A DNA stretch of 64,000 bases from an uncultured Woeseiaceae bacterium (GTDB taxonomy: Bacteria; Pseudomonadota; Gammaproteobacteria; Steroidobacterales; Woeseiaceae). The stretch lies in the NCBI GenBank assembly GCA_947258565.1, contig CAMYJB010000007.1:1-64000 (forward strand). The letters are read 5' to 3'. Below are positions 8,800 to 17,202 of this stretch, one piece after another. The first letter of the stretch is position 1. Each line of letters opens with the position of its first letter. A model generated the notes under the pieces. The model had not been told where the DNA came from. It did not search any database and saw nothing but the letters and a program-made list of their open reading frames with translations. A program made the translations under genes and the position numbers.

Positions 8800-10596
8800 A
8801 TGGATTATTTGAACCAATTATTGCCGAACCGTGTGCGGCTGGGCACCGTTGCCCTGTCGGTGGCGACGCTGCTGCTGGCGGCCTGTGATAGCGGCGGCGA
8901 CGGAGGCAGCGGTAGCTCGAGCGTTTCCCTGTCGGGGATCGTCCAGTACGAGTTCGTGCCGCCAAACCGGAACTGCCAGGGCCTCGATTTTGCCGCTACC
9001 GTGGCGAGGCCGATCCGCGGCGCGACCGTGCAGCTGGTCGACTCCTCGAATACCGAACTCGCGCGGACGGTATCCGGCGAGGACGGCAGCTACCGCTTCG
9101 ACGCTGTCGCGGCGAATAGGGACGTTCGCATCCGGGTTCGCGCCGAGCTGAAGAAGTCGGGTTCGCCGAGCTGGGATGTGGAGGTGCGCGACAATGTCGT
9201 GGACCCGAACGACGCCAGTCCGCCGGCGCTGTCCGACCGCCCGGTTTATGCCATCGTCAGTGACTTCAATACCGGAAGTGCAGATCTTAGCCGTACTCTC
9301 ACCGCCCCGACCGGGTGGGACGGCAGCAGCTATTCCGGCACGCGGGCTGCTGCACCCTTCGCAGTACTCGATACGATCTACTCGGCCATGCAGCTGGTGC
9401 TGAGCGTCGATCCGGAGGCTGCATTCCCGCCCCTCGATGCATTCTGGAGCATAAACAACACGAGTTTCGGCTCGACGATCGACATAGACTCGGGTGAGCT
9501 CACCACGTCCTTCTACAGTCGCGACACCGATTCGCTGTTCCTGCTCGGAGATGCGTCGGTCGACACCGAGGAATTCGACGACCACGTTATCGTGCACGAG
9601 TGGGGCCATTATTTCGAAGACAACTTCTCGCGGACCGACTCGGTCGGCGGCGCCCACGGCATCGGCGATCGCCTGGACTCGCGCCTGGCATTCGGTGAGG
9701 GCTGGGCGTCAGCGCTCGCCGGCATCGCCCTCGACGATCCGCTCTACTGCGACACCGGCCGGCCGGGCACGGCCGAGGCATTGCTGGCGCTCGGGCTGGA
9801 GGACGGCTTTTATGATGCCCAGGGCTGGTACGACGAGGTTTCAATCCTGCGTTTCATCTACGACCTCTGGGACACGACCGACAACCTGATAGATGATCAG
9901 ACCGGCAACGAAATCGTCGGCGGCGAGGCGGACAACGGCTCTATCGGATTCGGCCCGATCTACGACGTGATGGTCGGGCCGCAGGCGTTCACCGAGACAT
10001 TCACGACAATCTTCTCCTTTGCGTCCGAGTTGCGATCCATGCTGCCGCCCGCCGACCAGGCCTTCCTCGACTCGCAGCTCGTGCGCGAGGACATGACGCC
10101 CGGCTTCGATAAATGGGGTGTCGGAGAGCTGAACGACGCGAGTCCGGACGGCCAGCAAAGCCGCGACGTGTTGCCCCTCTATGTCGACATGCCCGCGGAC
10201 GGTACGATCGTCAATATTTGCTCGAACGACGACTATGACGGCGCCAGCGGCGGCAACAAGCTGGCGACCTACCGCTATCTGCGTCTCGACATTCCGGCGA
10301 GTTCCCGTTTCGATGTGCGTGTAATCACCACCACGACCGACAGCATTCCCGGCGACGACGATCCGAATGACCCGCGCGATCGCAGTGATCCGGATATTTT
10401 CATATTCCTGAACGGCGTGCCTGTTGAAGCCGGATTGAGCGGCGCTGCGGACGAGGAAATATTCAGAACGACGACCCTGAGCGGGCCCGACACGTACGTG
10501 GCAGATCTGCGGGAGTTCCGCTACGCCGACCCGGATTCGCCGCCTGATTTTCCGAACAGAATGTGTTTCGATGTTTCGTTTGCGCCGGTGCCATGA
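8800..10596 (+). CDS. Secreted lipoprotein zinc metalloprotease (gluzincin-like)
   Basis: 598-residue lipoprotein. The signal peptide ends in the lipobox LLAAC, followed by a Gly/Ser linker. Residues about 50-130 look like a carboxypeptidase-regulatory-like beta sandwich (RGATVQLVDSS, GEDGSYRFDAV). The core contains HEWGH at residues 266-270 and a downstream Glu in FGEGWAS (Glu300), spaced as in gluzincin metalloproteases (HExxH plus a third Glu about 30 residues on). The C-terminal 150 residues are Asp-rich (GDDDPNDPRDRSDPD), suggesting calcium binding. I do not recognise a named family. It is likely anchored to the outer membrane and acts on proteins in the periplasm or at the cell surface. 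The stop overlaps the next gene by 4 nt, so the two are probably coupled. Confidence 0.75.
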   Translation: MDYLNQLLPNRVRLGTVALSVATLLLAACDSGGDGGSGSSSVSLSGIVQYEFVPPNRNCQGLDFAATVARPIRGATVQLVDSSNTELARTVSGEDGSYRFDAVAANRDVRIRVRAELKKSGSPSWDVEVRDNVVDPNDASPPALSDRPVYAIVSDFNTGSADLSRTLTAPTGWDGSSYSGTRAAAPFAVLDTIYSAMQLVLSVDPEAAFPPLDAFWSINNTSFGSTIDIDSGELTTSFYSRDTDSLFLLGDASVDTEEFDDHVIVHEWGHYFEDNFSRTDSVGGAHGIGDRLDSRLAFGEGWASALAGIALDDPLYCDTGRPGTAEALLALGLEDGFYDAQGWYDEVSILRFIYDLWDTTDNLIDDQTGNEIVGGEADNGSIGFGPIYDVMVGPQAFTETFTTIFSFASELRSMLPPADQAFLDSQLVREDMTPGFDKWGVGELNDASPDGQQSRDVLPLYVDMPADGTIVNICSNDDYDGASGGNKLATYRYLRLDIPASSRFDVRVITTTTDSIPGDDDPNDPRDRSDPDIFIFLNGVPVEAGLSGAADEEIFRTTTLSGPDTYVADLREFRYADPDSPPDFPNRMCFDVSFAPVP

Positions 10597-11186
10597 CGAC
10601 GCCGAAGGTGACAGGTATGAATGCAATCACGACTATCCTTGCCGCAGTCTGTGCAGGCGCGATCATTACGGCCTGTGGGGAAGCAGGCGACCGGCAGGAG
10701 CCGGGTGCAGCCGCCGAGACACCTGTCGCGGTGCTGACGCCCGACGAGAAGTACAGCATTACCGGGAAACCGCAGGGCCCTGTAAAAATCGATTACCGTA
10801 TTATCGGCACGCCGGTCGTCGGCCAGCCGGTCACTGTCGATCTGAAGATCAAGTCCTATGCCGGCGACACGCCGGTCACGCTGAGTTACGGCACGAACGA
10901 TTCGACGGCAATGACCTTTCCGGAATCCCAGCAGCGCACGGTGTCACTCGCGTTCGTCGAAGACGAGCGCCCTGCGGGCCAGCAGATCACCGTGATCCCC
11001 GCGCGGGAGGGACGCCTGTTCCTCAATGTAACCGCCCACATGCAGACGGACACGGGCTCACTGCAGACCGTCACCGCCGTGCCGATCCAGGTCGGCGCCG
11101 CACCGCGCCAGATACAGGGCAACGGTGTCGTCACGACCGACGAACACGGCGAACTCCTCCGCGAAATGCCTGCCGCCGAGAACTGA
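10593..11186 (+). CDS. Small lipoprotein, beta-rich, partner of the metalloprotease (unknown function)
   Basis: About 197 residues. Its ATG overlaps the protease stop (ATGA), suggesting translational coupling; a second ATG at 10617, after ACAGGT, is an alternative. The leader ends in the lipobox IITAC. The mature part has alternating beta-strand-like segments (KIDYRIIGTPVVGQPVTVDL; RLFLNVTAHMQT) that suggest one Ig-like or similar beta-sandwich domain and no catalytic motif. Because it is coupled to a lipoprotein metalloprotease it may be a chaperone, inhibitor or anchoring partner. That is inference from context only. I do not recognise a named family. Confidence 0.7.
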   Translation: MTTPKVTGMNAITTILAAVCAGAIITACGEAGDRQEPGAAAETPVAVLTPDEKYSITGKPQGPVKIDYRIIGTPVVGQPVTVDLKIKSYAGDTPVTLSYGTNDSTAMTFPESQQRTVSLAFVEDERPAGQQITVIPAREGRLFLNVTAHMQTDTGSLQTVTAVPIQVGAAPRQIQGNGVVTTDEHGELLREMPAAEN

Positions 11187-11533
11187 AACCCGATCCGGGC
11201 TCTGTCGCGACTGGGCGCGATGAACAGGCGCCGCGGGGCGTTTTTCGACCGAAGTAAAGCGCAGCTGCGCGCCGCGCAGCGAGCCATGAGGGAGAGAAAT
11301 GGCCGGCGGCGCCTGTGTTCGACAGGGGCGGCGGGCGCATGCATGATCCCGTCACATTATGGTAAGTGCATTACGCAATCGGGAATTATTTCCCAAATTT
11401 TTTTCCAGAAATTGCGCCAATTCACAGACCGAAACTCAATAAATCCCTACCTTTGTCGACAGGCTGCCGGTGAAGCGAAGGGCAATACCCCGTACCGGCC
11501 ACCACGGGTTACGGAAGACGAGCAACTTGGCAC
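11187..11533. other. 347-bp intergenic region before the GGDEF/EAL gene
   Basis: No credible gene. It holds a weak GC hairpin with a T5 tail (11229-11245), possibly terminating the lipoprotein operon; an imperfect hairpin at 11309-11329; a small palindrome GGGAA-TTAT-TTCCC at 11381-11394; and an AT-rich tract at 11385-11450 that probably contains the promoter of the downstream c-di-GMP gene. No confident -10/-35 pair was found. Confidence 0.4.
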
Positions 11534-14500
11534 ATGGATCGGGACCTCAGGGACAGAATCAAGCAGGCTACGGAGTCGTCCGGTATCGAGAAATCGGACT
11601 TCATCGACCTGTTGCGCCTGGTCGACAAGCACTACGATCGCATGGAGGCGACGATCACACAGTCGCTCACCGCGACGACGCCGATCGAAACGATCTTCGA
11701 CAGCGTTTCCGAGGCGCTGATTTCGGTCAGCGAAGCCGGTGCGATCCGTATCTGCAACAAGGTGTGCGCCCGCTATTTCGGCCTGACCAAGGATCAGATC
11801 ATCGGCTCGCAGATCGAGCACCTGCTGCCGGGTGCCAGGGACAAGAGCCTGGCCGAATTCCTGTCGCCGTACATGTCGAGCCCGGACGATACGCGCTTCG
11901 AGTTCAAGGGCGGCGACGTGGAAGGCCGCCGATCCGACGGCGAGTCCTTCGTTGCCGAGATCAACGCGAGCTCGCTGGAAACCGTGGGCGGCCGCATTTT
12001 CGTCATCAGCCTGCGCGATGTGACGGAGCGCAAGGAAGCGGAAAATGCGTTACGGGATAACGAAGAACGCTACCGGGCGCTCGTCGAAAATGCACCCGAG
12101 GCAATCGTCGTCTTCGATGTCGATGAAAACCGTTTCGTCGATGCCAACGAGAACGCCTGCATGCTGTTCAACCTGTCGCGTGCGCGCCTGCTCACCGTAG
12201 GGCCGGAAGCCATCAGCCCGAAAATGCAGCCCGACGGCACGCCGTCTTTCGGCGTGCGTCGCGGCCATGTCGATGCTGCCCTGGACGGCAAGCACCCCAC
12301 CTTCGAGTGGATGCACAAGGACTCCAAGGGCAAGCAGATACCCTGCGAAGTGCGTTTCAGCCGCCTGCCGGCAGGCAAGCGGCGCCTGATCCGGGTCAGC
12401 ATCACCGACATCACCGAGCGCAAGCGCGCGGAGGGCATTGCTTTCGCGCAAAACAAGATCCTCGAGATGATTGCCGCGAGTACGCCGTACGATCGCACCC
12501 TGCGCGCGATTTGCCGCTTCGTAGAGCGCTTCGACGATGGTCTGTACGCAGCGATCATGCGCCTCGACGCGAATGGCGGGAGACTGACGCTGGAACAGGC
12601 GCCGAGCATGCCGGAACCGTTGAAGCTGATGCTGGACTTCGTACCCGTTGCAGAAAACGGCATCACCTGCAGCTCCGCCGTGCATCACGCGAGCGACAGC
12701 ATCAGTGACGATATTGCGAAGGATTCGGGCTGGGCGCCATTGTTGAAAGAAGCCGAAGAACACGGTATCGGCGCCGCCTGGTCGTTCCTGTTGCACGGCG
12801 CCGCCGGCCGCGTCATCGGCACCCTGGACATTTATCTCGCCGAGCCGCGCGGACCCACGACCGACGAGCTCGACAAATTCAGCCGCATGGCGCGACTTGC
12901 AGGTATCGCGATCAAGCGGCAACTGGACGAAGATCGTCTCCGCAGTTCCGAGGCCCGCTACAGGGGGCTGTTCGAAAACGTCGTCGACGGGGTGTATATC
13001 GCCTCGCGCGACGGCGACCTCATTACCGCGAATCCCGCCCTCGTCGAAATGCTCGGCTTCGACAGCGTGGAGGACCTCAAGTCGGCCGGCCGCACCACGA
13101 TGCTTTACGTCAATCCCATCGACCGCGAGCGGGTATTCGCCCGTCTCGAGGCCGAGGGTTACGTCAAGAATTTCGAGTATCGGCTGCGGCGCAAGGACGG
13201 CAAGGAGATCGTCGTGCTGGAGAATGCACGCGCGGTCTACGACGACGATGGCAGCATCGTCGCCCATGAAGGCACGATCACCGATATCACCGAACGCAAG
13301 CACGCGGAAACGCGTATTTTCGAGGAGAAGGAACGCGCCCAGGTCACGCTGCAGTCGATCGGCGACGGCGTTATCACCACCGATGCCGAGGGATGTGTCG
13401 ACTACATCAATCCCGTGGCTCAGGACCTGACGGGTTGGGACATGCGCGGCGCGCGCGGCAAGCCCGTCACCGAAATCATGACGATCATCAACGAGCACAC
13501 GCGCGCAACCGTCGATAACCCGGTCGTGGGATGCCTCAAGGAAGGCCGCGTTATTACGCTTGCCGAGAACTCGGTACTCATTACCCGGGGCGGCGACGAA
13601 GTGCCGATCCAGGACTCTGCCGCGCCGATTCGCGACCGGATCGGCAATATCATCGGATCGGTGATGGTTTTCCACGACACGAGCAAGGAATCACGCCTGT
13701 TCCGGCAGCTCAGTTACCAGGCCTCTCACGATCCCGTGACCGGACTGATAAACCGGCGCGAGTTCGAGAACTGTCTCGTCGGGTCGCTCGAGGAGCTCAA
13801 TGCTACCGCGGACGCCGCGCACGCGCTGCTCTATATCGATCTCGACCAGTTCAAGGTCGTAAACGATACATTCGGACACACGGCGGGCGATGAGTTGCTG
13901 CGGCAACTTTCCGAACTTATCCAGGCGAACATACGCTCGACCGACATGCTCGCCAGGCTCGGTGGCGATGAATTCGCGATATTGCTCGAGCGCTGCAATG
14001 AGCAGCGCGCGATGGAGGTCGCGGAAACTATCCGCGGTTCGATCGAGGGTTATCGCTTCGAATGGCAGGATTCGTTTACGACCGTCCGCTGTTCGATCGG
14101 CGTCGTCATGATCAGCGGCGACGGTGCCGACGTGGCGAGCGTCATGAGCTCCGCCGATGTCGCCTGCTACTCTGCGAAGGACATGGGCCGCAACCAGGTG
14201 CATCTCTACATGGACAGCGACGCGTCGCTGCGGCACGAGGAGATGAAGTGGGTCTCACGGATTACCAGCGCGGTCGAAGAGGATCGCTTCGAGCTGTATT
14301 TCCAGCCGATCATCGGCATCAAGAAATCCGAGGGAGAAAGCCGCGGTCACTACGAGCTGCTTCTGCGGATGCGTGATGAGGGCGGCAAGCTGGTCGGGCC
14401 GGACCAGTTCATTCCGGCTGCGGAACGCTATAACCTGATGTCGACGCTGGACCGCTGGGTGATCCACAAGGCACTGTCCGAGCTGGCCGACCGCAGCAAT

Positions 14501-15025
14501 GAGGACGAGGCACGCTATACGATCGCAATCAATCTCTCAGGCACGTCGCTAAGCGAGGATCGTTTTCTCGACTACGTGATCAACGAGCTCGAGACACAGA
14601 AGTTGCCCAAGGGCGCAATCTGTTTCGAGATTACGGAAACCGCGGCCATATCGAACCTGTCGCGCGTCGTGCATTTCATGCAGACGCTGAAGAAACTCGG
14701 CTGCAAATTCTCCCTCGACGATTTCGGCAGCGGCCTTTCTTCATTTACCTACCTCAAGAACCTGCCTGTCGATTACCTCAAGATCGACGGCCAGTTCATC
14801 CGCAACGTGGTGGACGATACGGTGGATGAGAGCATGGTTCGGGCGATCAGTGAGGTCGGTCACGCGATGGGCATCGAGACGATTGCAGAGCGTGTCGAGA
14901 CCCGCCAGGTCCTGGAAAAACTCAGTTCGCTGGGCGTCGAGTTCGCCCAGGGCTACTACATCGCCAGGCCTGCATCCGTACAGAGCTTCGAGCCCTGGAA
15001 CCCTGCACGGGCAAAGCTCGCATAG
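11534..15025 (+). CDS. Multi-PAS/GAF GGDEF-EAL c-di-GMP signalling protein
   Basis: 1163-residue cytoplasmic protein without obvious membrane segments. Order: PAS domains near residues 50-180 and 180-300 (RDVTERKEAE and ITDITERKRAE linkers), a GAF-like domain about 310-460, further PAS domains about 475-600 and 605-720, a GGDEF domain with intact GGDEF at 810-814 and an upstream RSTD that fits the inhibitory I-site RxxD, then an EAL domain. The EAL signature reads ELL (Glu941), but other catalytic segments remain: INLSG, EITET, LDDFGSG, LKIDGQF and AERVE. It could both make and degrade c-di-GMP. Active-site conservation argues that both domains are functional. The signal is unknown, with redox, gas or small-ligand sensing typical of PAS/GAF. 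Confidence 0.9.
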   Translation: MDRDLRDRIKQATESSGIEKSDFIDLLRLVDKHYDRMEATITQSLTATTPIETIFDSVSEALISVSEAGAIRICNKVCARYFGLTKDQIIGSQIEHLLPGARDKSLAEFLSPYMSSPDDTRFEFKGGDVEGRRSDGESFVAEINASSLETVGGRIFVISLRDVTERKEAENALRDNEERYRALVENAPEAIVVFDVDENRFVDANENACMLFNLSRARLLTVGPEAISPKMQPDGTPSFGVRRGHVDAALDGKHPTFEWMHKDSKGKQIPCEVRFSRLPAGKRRLIRVSITDITERKRAEGIAFAQNKILEMIAASTPYDRTLRAICRFVERFDDGLYAAIMRLDANGGRLTLEQAPSMPEPLKLMLDFVPVAENGITCSSAVHHASDSISDDIAKDSGWAPLLKEAEEHGIGAAWSFLLHGAAGRVIGTLDIYLAEPRGPTTDELDKFSRMARLAGIAIKRQLDEDRLRSSEARYRGLFENVVDGVYIASRDGDLITANPALVEMLGFDSVEDLKSAGRTTMLYVNPIDRERVFARLEAEGYVKNFEYRLRRKDGKEIVVLENARAVYDDDGSIVAHEGTITDITERKHAETRIFEEKERAQVTLQSIGDGVITTDAEGCVDYINPVAQDLTGWDMRGARGKPVTEIMTIINEHTRATVDNPVVGCLKEGRVITLAENSVLITRGGDEVPIQDSAAPIRDRIGNIIGSVMVFHDTSKESRLFRQLSYQASHDPVTGLINRREFENCLVGSLEELNATADAAHALLYIDLDQFKVVNDTFGHTAGDELLRQLSELIQANIRSTDMLARLGGDEFAILLERCNEQRAMEVAETIRGSIEGYRFEWQDSFTTVRCSIGVVMISGDGADVASVMSSADVACYSAKDMGRNQVHLYMDSDASLRHEEMKWVSRITSAVEEDRFELYFQPIIGIKKSEGESRGHYELLLRMRDEGGKLVGPDQFIPAAERYNLMSTLDRWVIHKALSELADRSNEDEARYTIAINLSGTSLSEDRFLDYVINELETQKLPKGAICFEITETAAISNLSRVVHFMQTLKKLGCKFSLDDFGSGLSSFTYLKNLPVDYLKIDGQFIRNVVDDTVDESMVRAISEVGHAMGIETIAERVETRQVLEKLSSLGVEFAQGYYIARPASVQSFEPWNPARAKLA

Positions 15026-15071
15026 ATTCAAATTGCAGCCATTGCACTACCCGTTGCGGTAAACTGGGCCA

Positions 15072-15878
15072 ATGCCCGAGGGTCCTGATAACAACAAAGA
15101 ACTGCTGTGCCCCGGCGAGCCGACACCGTATCGAGTCATCAACCCGCTCGCGGAAACGCCCACACTACTGGTATGCGACCACGCAAGCAGCCGCTTTCCG
15201 CAAGTGCTCGGCGACATGGGCCTCGATCCGTTCGCGCGTCGCTGTCACCTGGCCATCGACATCGGGGCCGGTGAGCTGACCGAGCGGCTTTCCGAGAGTC
15301 TCGGGGTAACGGCGGTACTCGCCCAGTATTCGAGGCTCGTCGTGGACTGCAACCGCGAGTTACTGGATCCGAGCGCTTTTCTGGTCTTTGGCGACGGCAT
15401 CTTCGTCCCCGGCAATAACAATTTGAACGACGCCGCGAAGAAGCAGCGCAGTGACGCGATTTACTGGCCCTATCACAAGGCAATCAGTGACCAGATCGGT
15501 CGGCTCCGGAGTATCGGACCGCCGCCCCTGTTCGTCTCGATTCACAGTTTTACGCCGGTCCTGAATGGCGTTGCCAGGTCGTGGGAAATGGGCGTGCTGT
15601 GGGATGCGGACGAGGAGGTCGCAAAGATTGTCATCGAAGAGCTGCGGCGCGCGGGTTACAAGGTCGGCGACAACGAGCCCTATTCGGGCAAGGCGCCGCA
15701 GGATTACACGGTCGATAATCATGCTGAGGGTGAGGGCTTGCGCCATGCCGCCATCGAGATCCGTCAGGACCTGATTGACGACGACCGTGGCGTCGACGAG
15801 GTGGCGGAGGCCCTGCACCGGGCATTCGAACTCGTCGCGGAGCGAATCGGGTTGCAAGGTCAAGCGAGGACCGCCTGA
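15072..15878 (+). CDS. N-formylglutamate amidohydrolase family protein
   Basis: 268-residue protein of the N-formylglutamate deformylase/amidohydrolase family, a zinc-type carboxypeptidase fold. Conserved signatures are LLVCDHASSRFP near the N-terminus, the HLAIDIGAGELTERL segment, YSRLVVDCNR, VSIHSFTPVL and AIEIRQDLI. True HutG-type enzymes hydrolyse N-formyl-glutamate in histidine breakdown, but no hut genes are nearby, so the substrate is uncertain. It is followed by a GCS2-type ligase gene 28 bp downstream. That pairing suggests a shared role in amino-acid or small-peptide metabolism. Confidence 0.82.
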   Translation: MPEGPDNNKELLCPGEPTPYRVINPLAETPTLLVCDHASSRFPQVLGDMGLDPFARRCHLAIDIGAGELTERLSESLGVTAVLAQYSRLVVDCNRELLDPSAFLVFGDGIFVPGNNNLNDAAKKQRSDAIYWPYHKAISDQIGRLRSIGPPPLFVSIHSFTPVLNGVARSWEMGVLWDADEEVAKIVIEELRRAGYKVGDNEPYSGKAPQDYTVDNHAEGEGLRHAAIEIRQDLIDDDRGVDEVAEALHRAFELVAERIGLQGQARTA

Positions 15879-15906
15879 CGAAGCGGGCGGCGGGAGTGGA
15901 AAGTCG

Positions 15907-17043
15907 ATGCGCAATGTTGGTCCCCCATTCACAATTGGCATAGAAGAAGAGTACCTGCTGGTCGACAAGGAGACGCGCAGCCTGGTCGTCGATCCGCCCC
16001 AGAGCCTCATGACCGAGTGCGAGGAGCGCTGCGGTGCCCAGGTGACGTCCGAGTTGTTGCGTTCGCAGATCGAGATCGGTACCAAGGTTTGTGAAAACAT
16101 CAAGGAAGCAACAGTCGAACTGCGACGGCTGCGCCGGATCATCATCGACGTGGCCGCGAATTACGGCATGGCGCCGATCGCGTCGTCGACACACCCGTTC
16201 AGCCGCTGGTCCGAGCAGAAACAGACCGAGAAGGACCGGTATAACGCCCTGACCGTCGAAATGCAGGCTGCCGCAAGGCGCCTGCTTATCTGTGGTATGC
16301 ACGTTCACGTCGGCATCAACGACGACGAATTGCGCATCGACCTCATGAACCAGATGTCGTATTTCCTGCCGCACCTGCTTGCCTTGTCCTGCTCATCACC
16401 GTTCTGGGAGGGTCGCGATACAGGGCTCAAGAGCTACCGGCTCACTGTCTTTGATTCACTGCCGCGAACGGGCCTGCCGGAGCGATTCGCGAGCTACGCG
16501 GAGTACGAGCGCCACATCAATATCTTAATGAATGCCGGGCTGATCGAGGACGCGACACGCATCTGGTGGGACCTGAGGCCGAGCGCGCGTTATCCGACAC
16601 TGGAGACGCGGGTGATGGACGTGTGCACGCGGCTGGACGACACGATATCCCTGGCGGCGCTGCTCGTGTGTATCCTGCGCATGCTCTATCGGCTGCGGGT
16701 CTCGAACCAGCGATGGCGCATGTACACGCCCATGCTCATTCGGGAGAATCGCTGGCGTGCAATGCGTTACAGCTTCGACGAGGGACTTATCGATCTTGGC
16801 AAGGGCGGGGTCGTCGAGTTCGAAACCCTGCTCGACGAGATTCTGAGCCTGGTGTCGGACGATGCCAGAGCGCTGGACTGCGTCGAGGAGGTCGCAAGAA
16901 CCCGAAATATTTTTACCCGCGGCACCAGCGCGCACCGGCAGCTGAAGTGCTACGAGCTCGAGCTGGCAGACGGCAAGGAAACGGCTGAGTGTCTGCGTGC
17001 GGTCGTCGATATGCTCATATCGGATACCGCCAGGGGCGTTTAG
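15907..17043 (+). CDS. Glutamate-cysteine ligase family 2 (YbdK-type carboxylate-amine ligase)
   Basis: 378-residue ATP-dependent carboxylate-amine ligase of the GCS2 family. The start at 15907 follows a GGGAGTGGA ribosome site and gives the typical N-terminus with FTIGIEEEYLLVD, whose acidic residues bind metal and substrate. HVHVGI, the SSPFWEGRDTGLKSYR segment and TLETRVMDV are family signatures. YbdK-type enzymes have only weak glutamate-cysteine ligase activity in vitro, so the physiological substrate is open. It is probably cotranscribed with the preceding N-formylglutamate amidohydrolase homologue. Confidence 0.85.
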   Translation: MRNVGPPFTIGIEEEYLLVDKETRSLVVDPPQSLMTECEERCGAQVTSELLRSQIEIGTKVCENIKEATVELRRLRRIIIDVAANYGMAPIASSTHPFSRWSEQKQTEKDRYNALTVEMQAAARRLLICGMHVHVGINDDELRIDLMNQMSYFLPHLLALSCSSPFWEGRDTGLKSYRLTVFDSLPRTGLPERFASYAEYERHINILMNAGLIEDATRIWWDLRPSARYPTLETRVMDVCTRLDDTISLAALLVCILRMLYRLRVSNQRWRMYTPMLIRENRWRAMRYSFDEGLIDLGKGGVVEFETLLDEILSLVSDDARALDCVEEVARTRNIFTRGTSAHRQLKCYELELADGKETAECLRAVVDMLISDTARGV

Positions 17044-17084
17044 CGCCTTAATCTTCACGAACGGTAAAACCCCGAAACTGTGAT

Positions 17085-17106
17085 GCGGCGCGCTTTTCAG
17101 CGCCGC
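17085..17106. terminator. GC hairpin downstream of the GCS2-type gene
   Basis: A perfect 7-bp inverted repeat (GCGGCGC / GCGCCGC) encloses an 8-nt loop 42 bp after the stop codon. No T-run follows, so it is a weak terminator or an mRNA-stabilising hairpin rather than a confident intrinsic terminator. Confidence 0.35.
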
Positions 17107-17202
17107 AAATGCGGCACACGTCGCAGCCCGCGCGGGCGCGCACCGATAGCATGGTCCGATGCCATGTAAAACTGACATAATCATGTCCGGAGCAGGCAGC
17201 CG

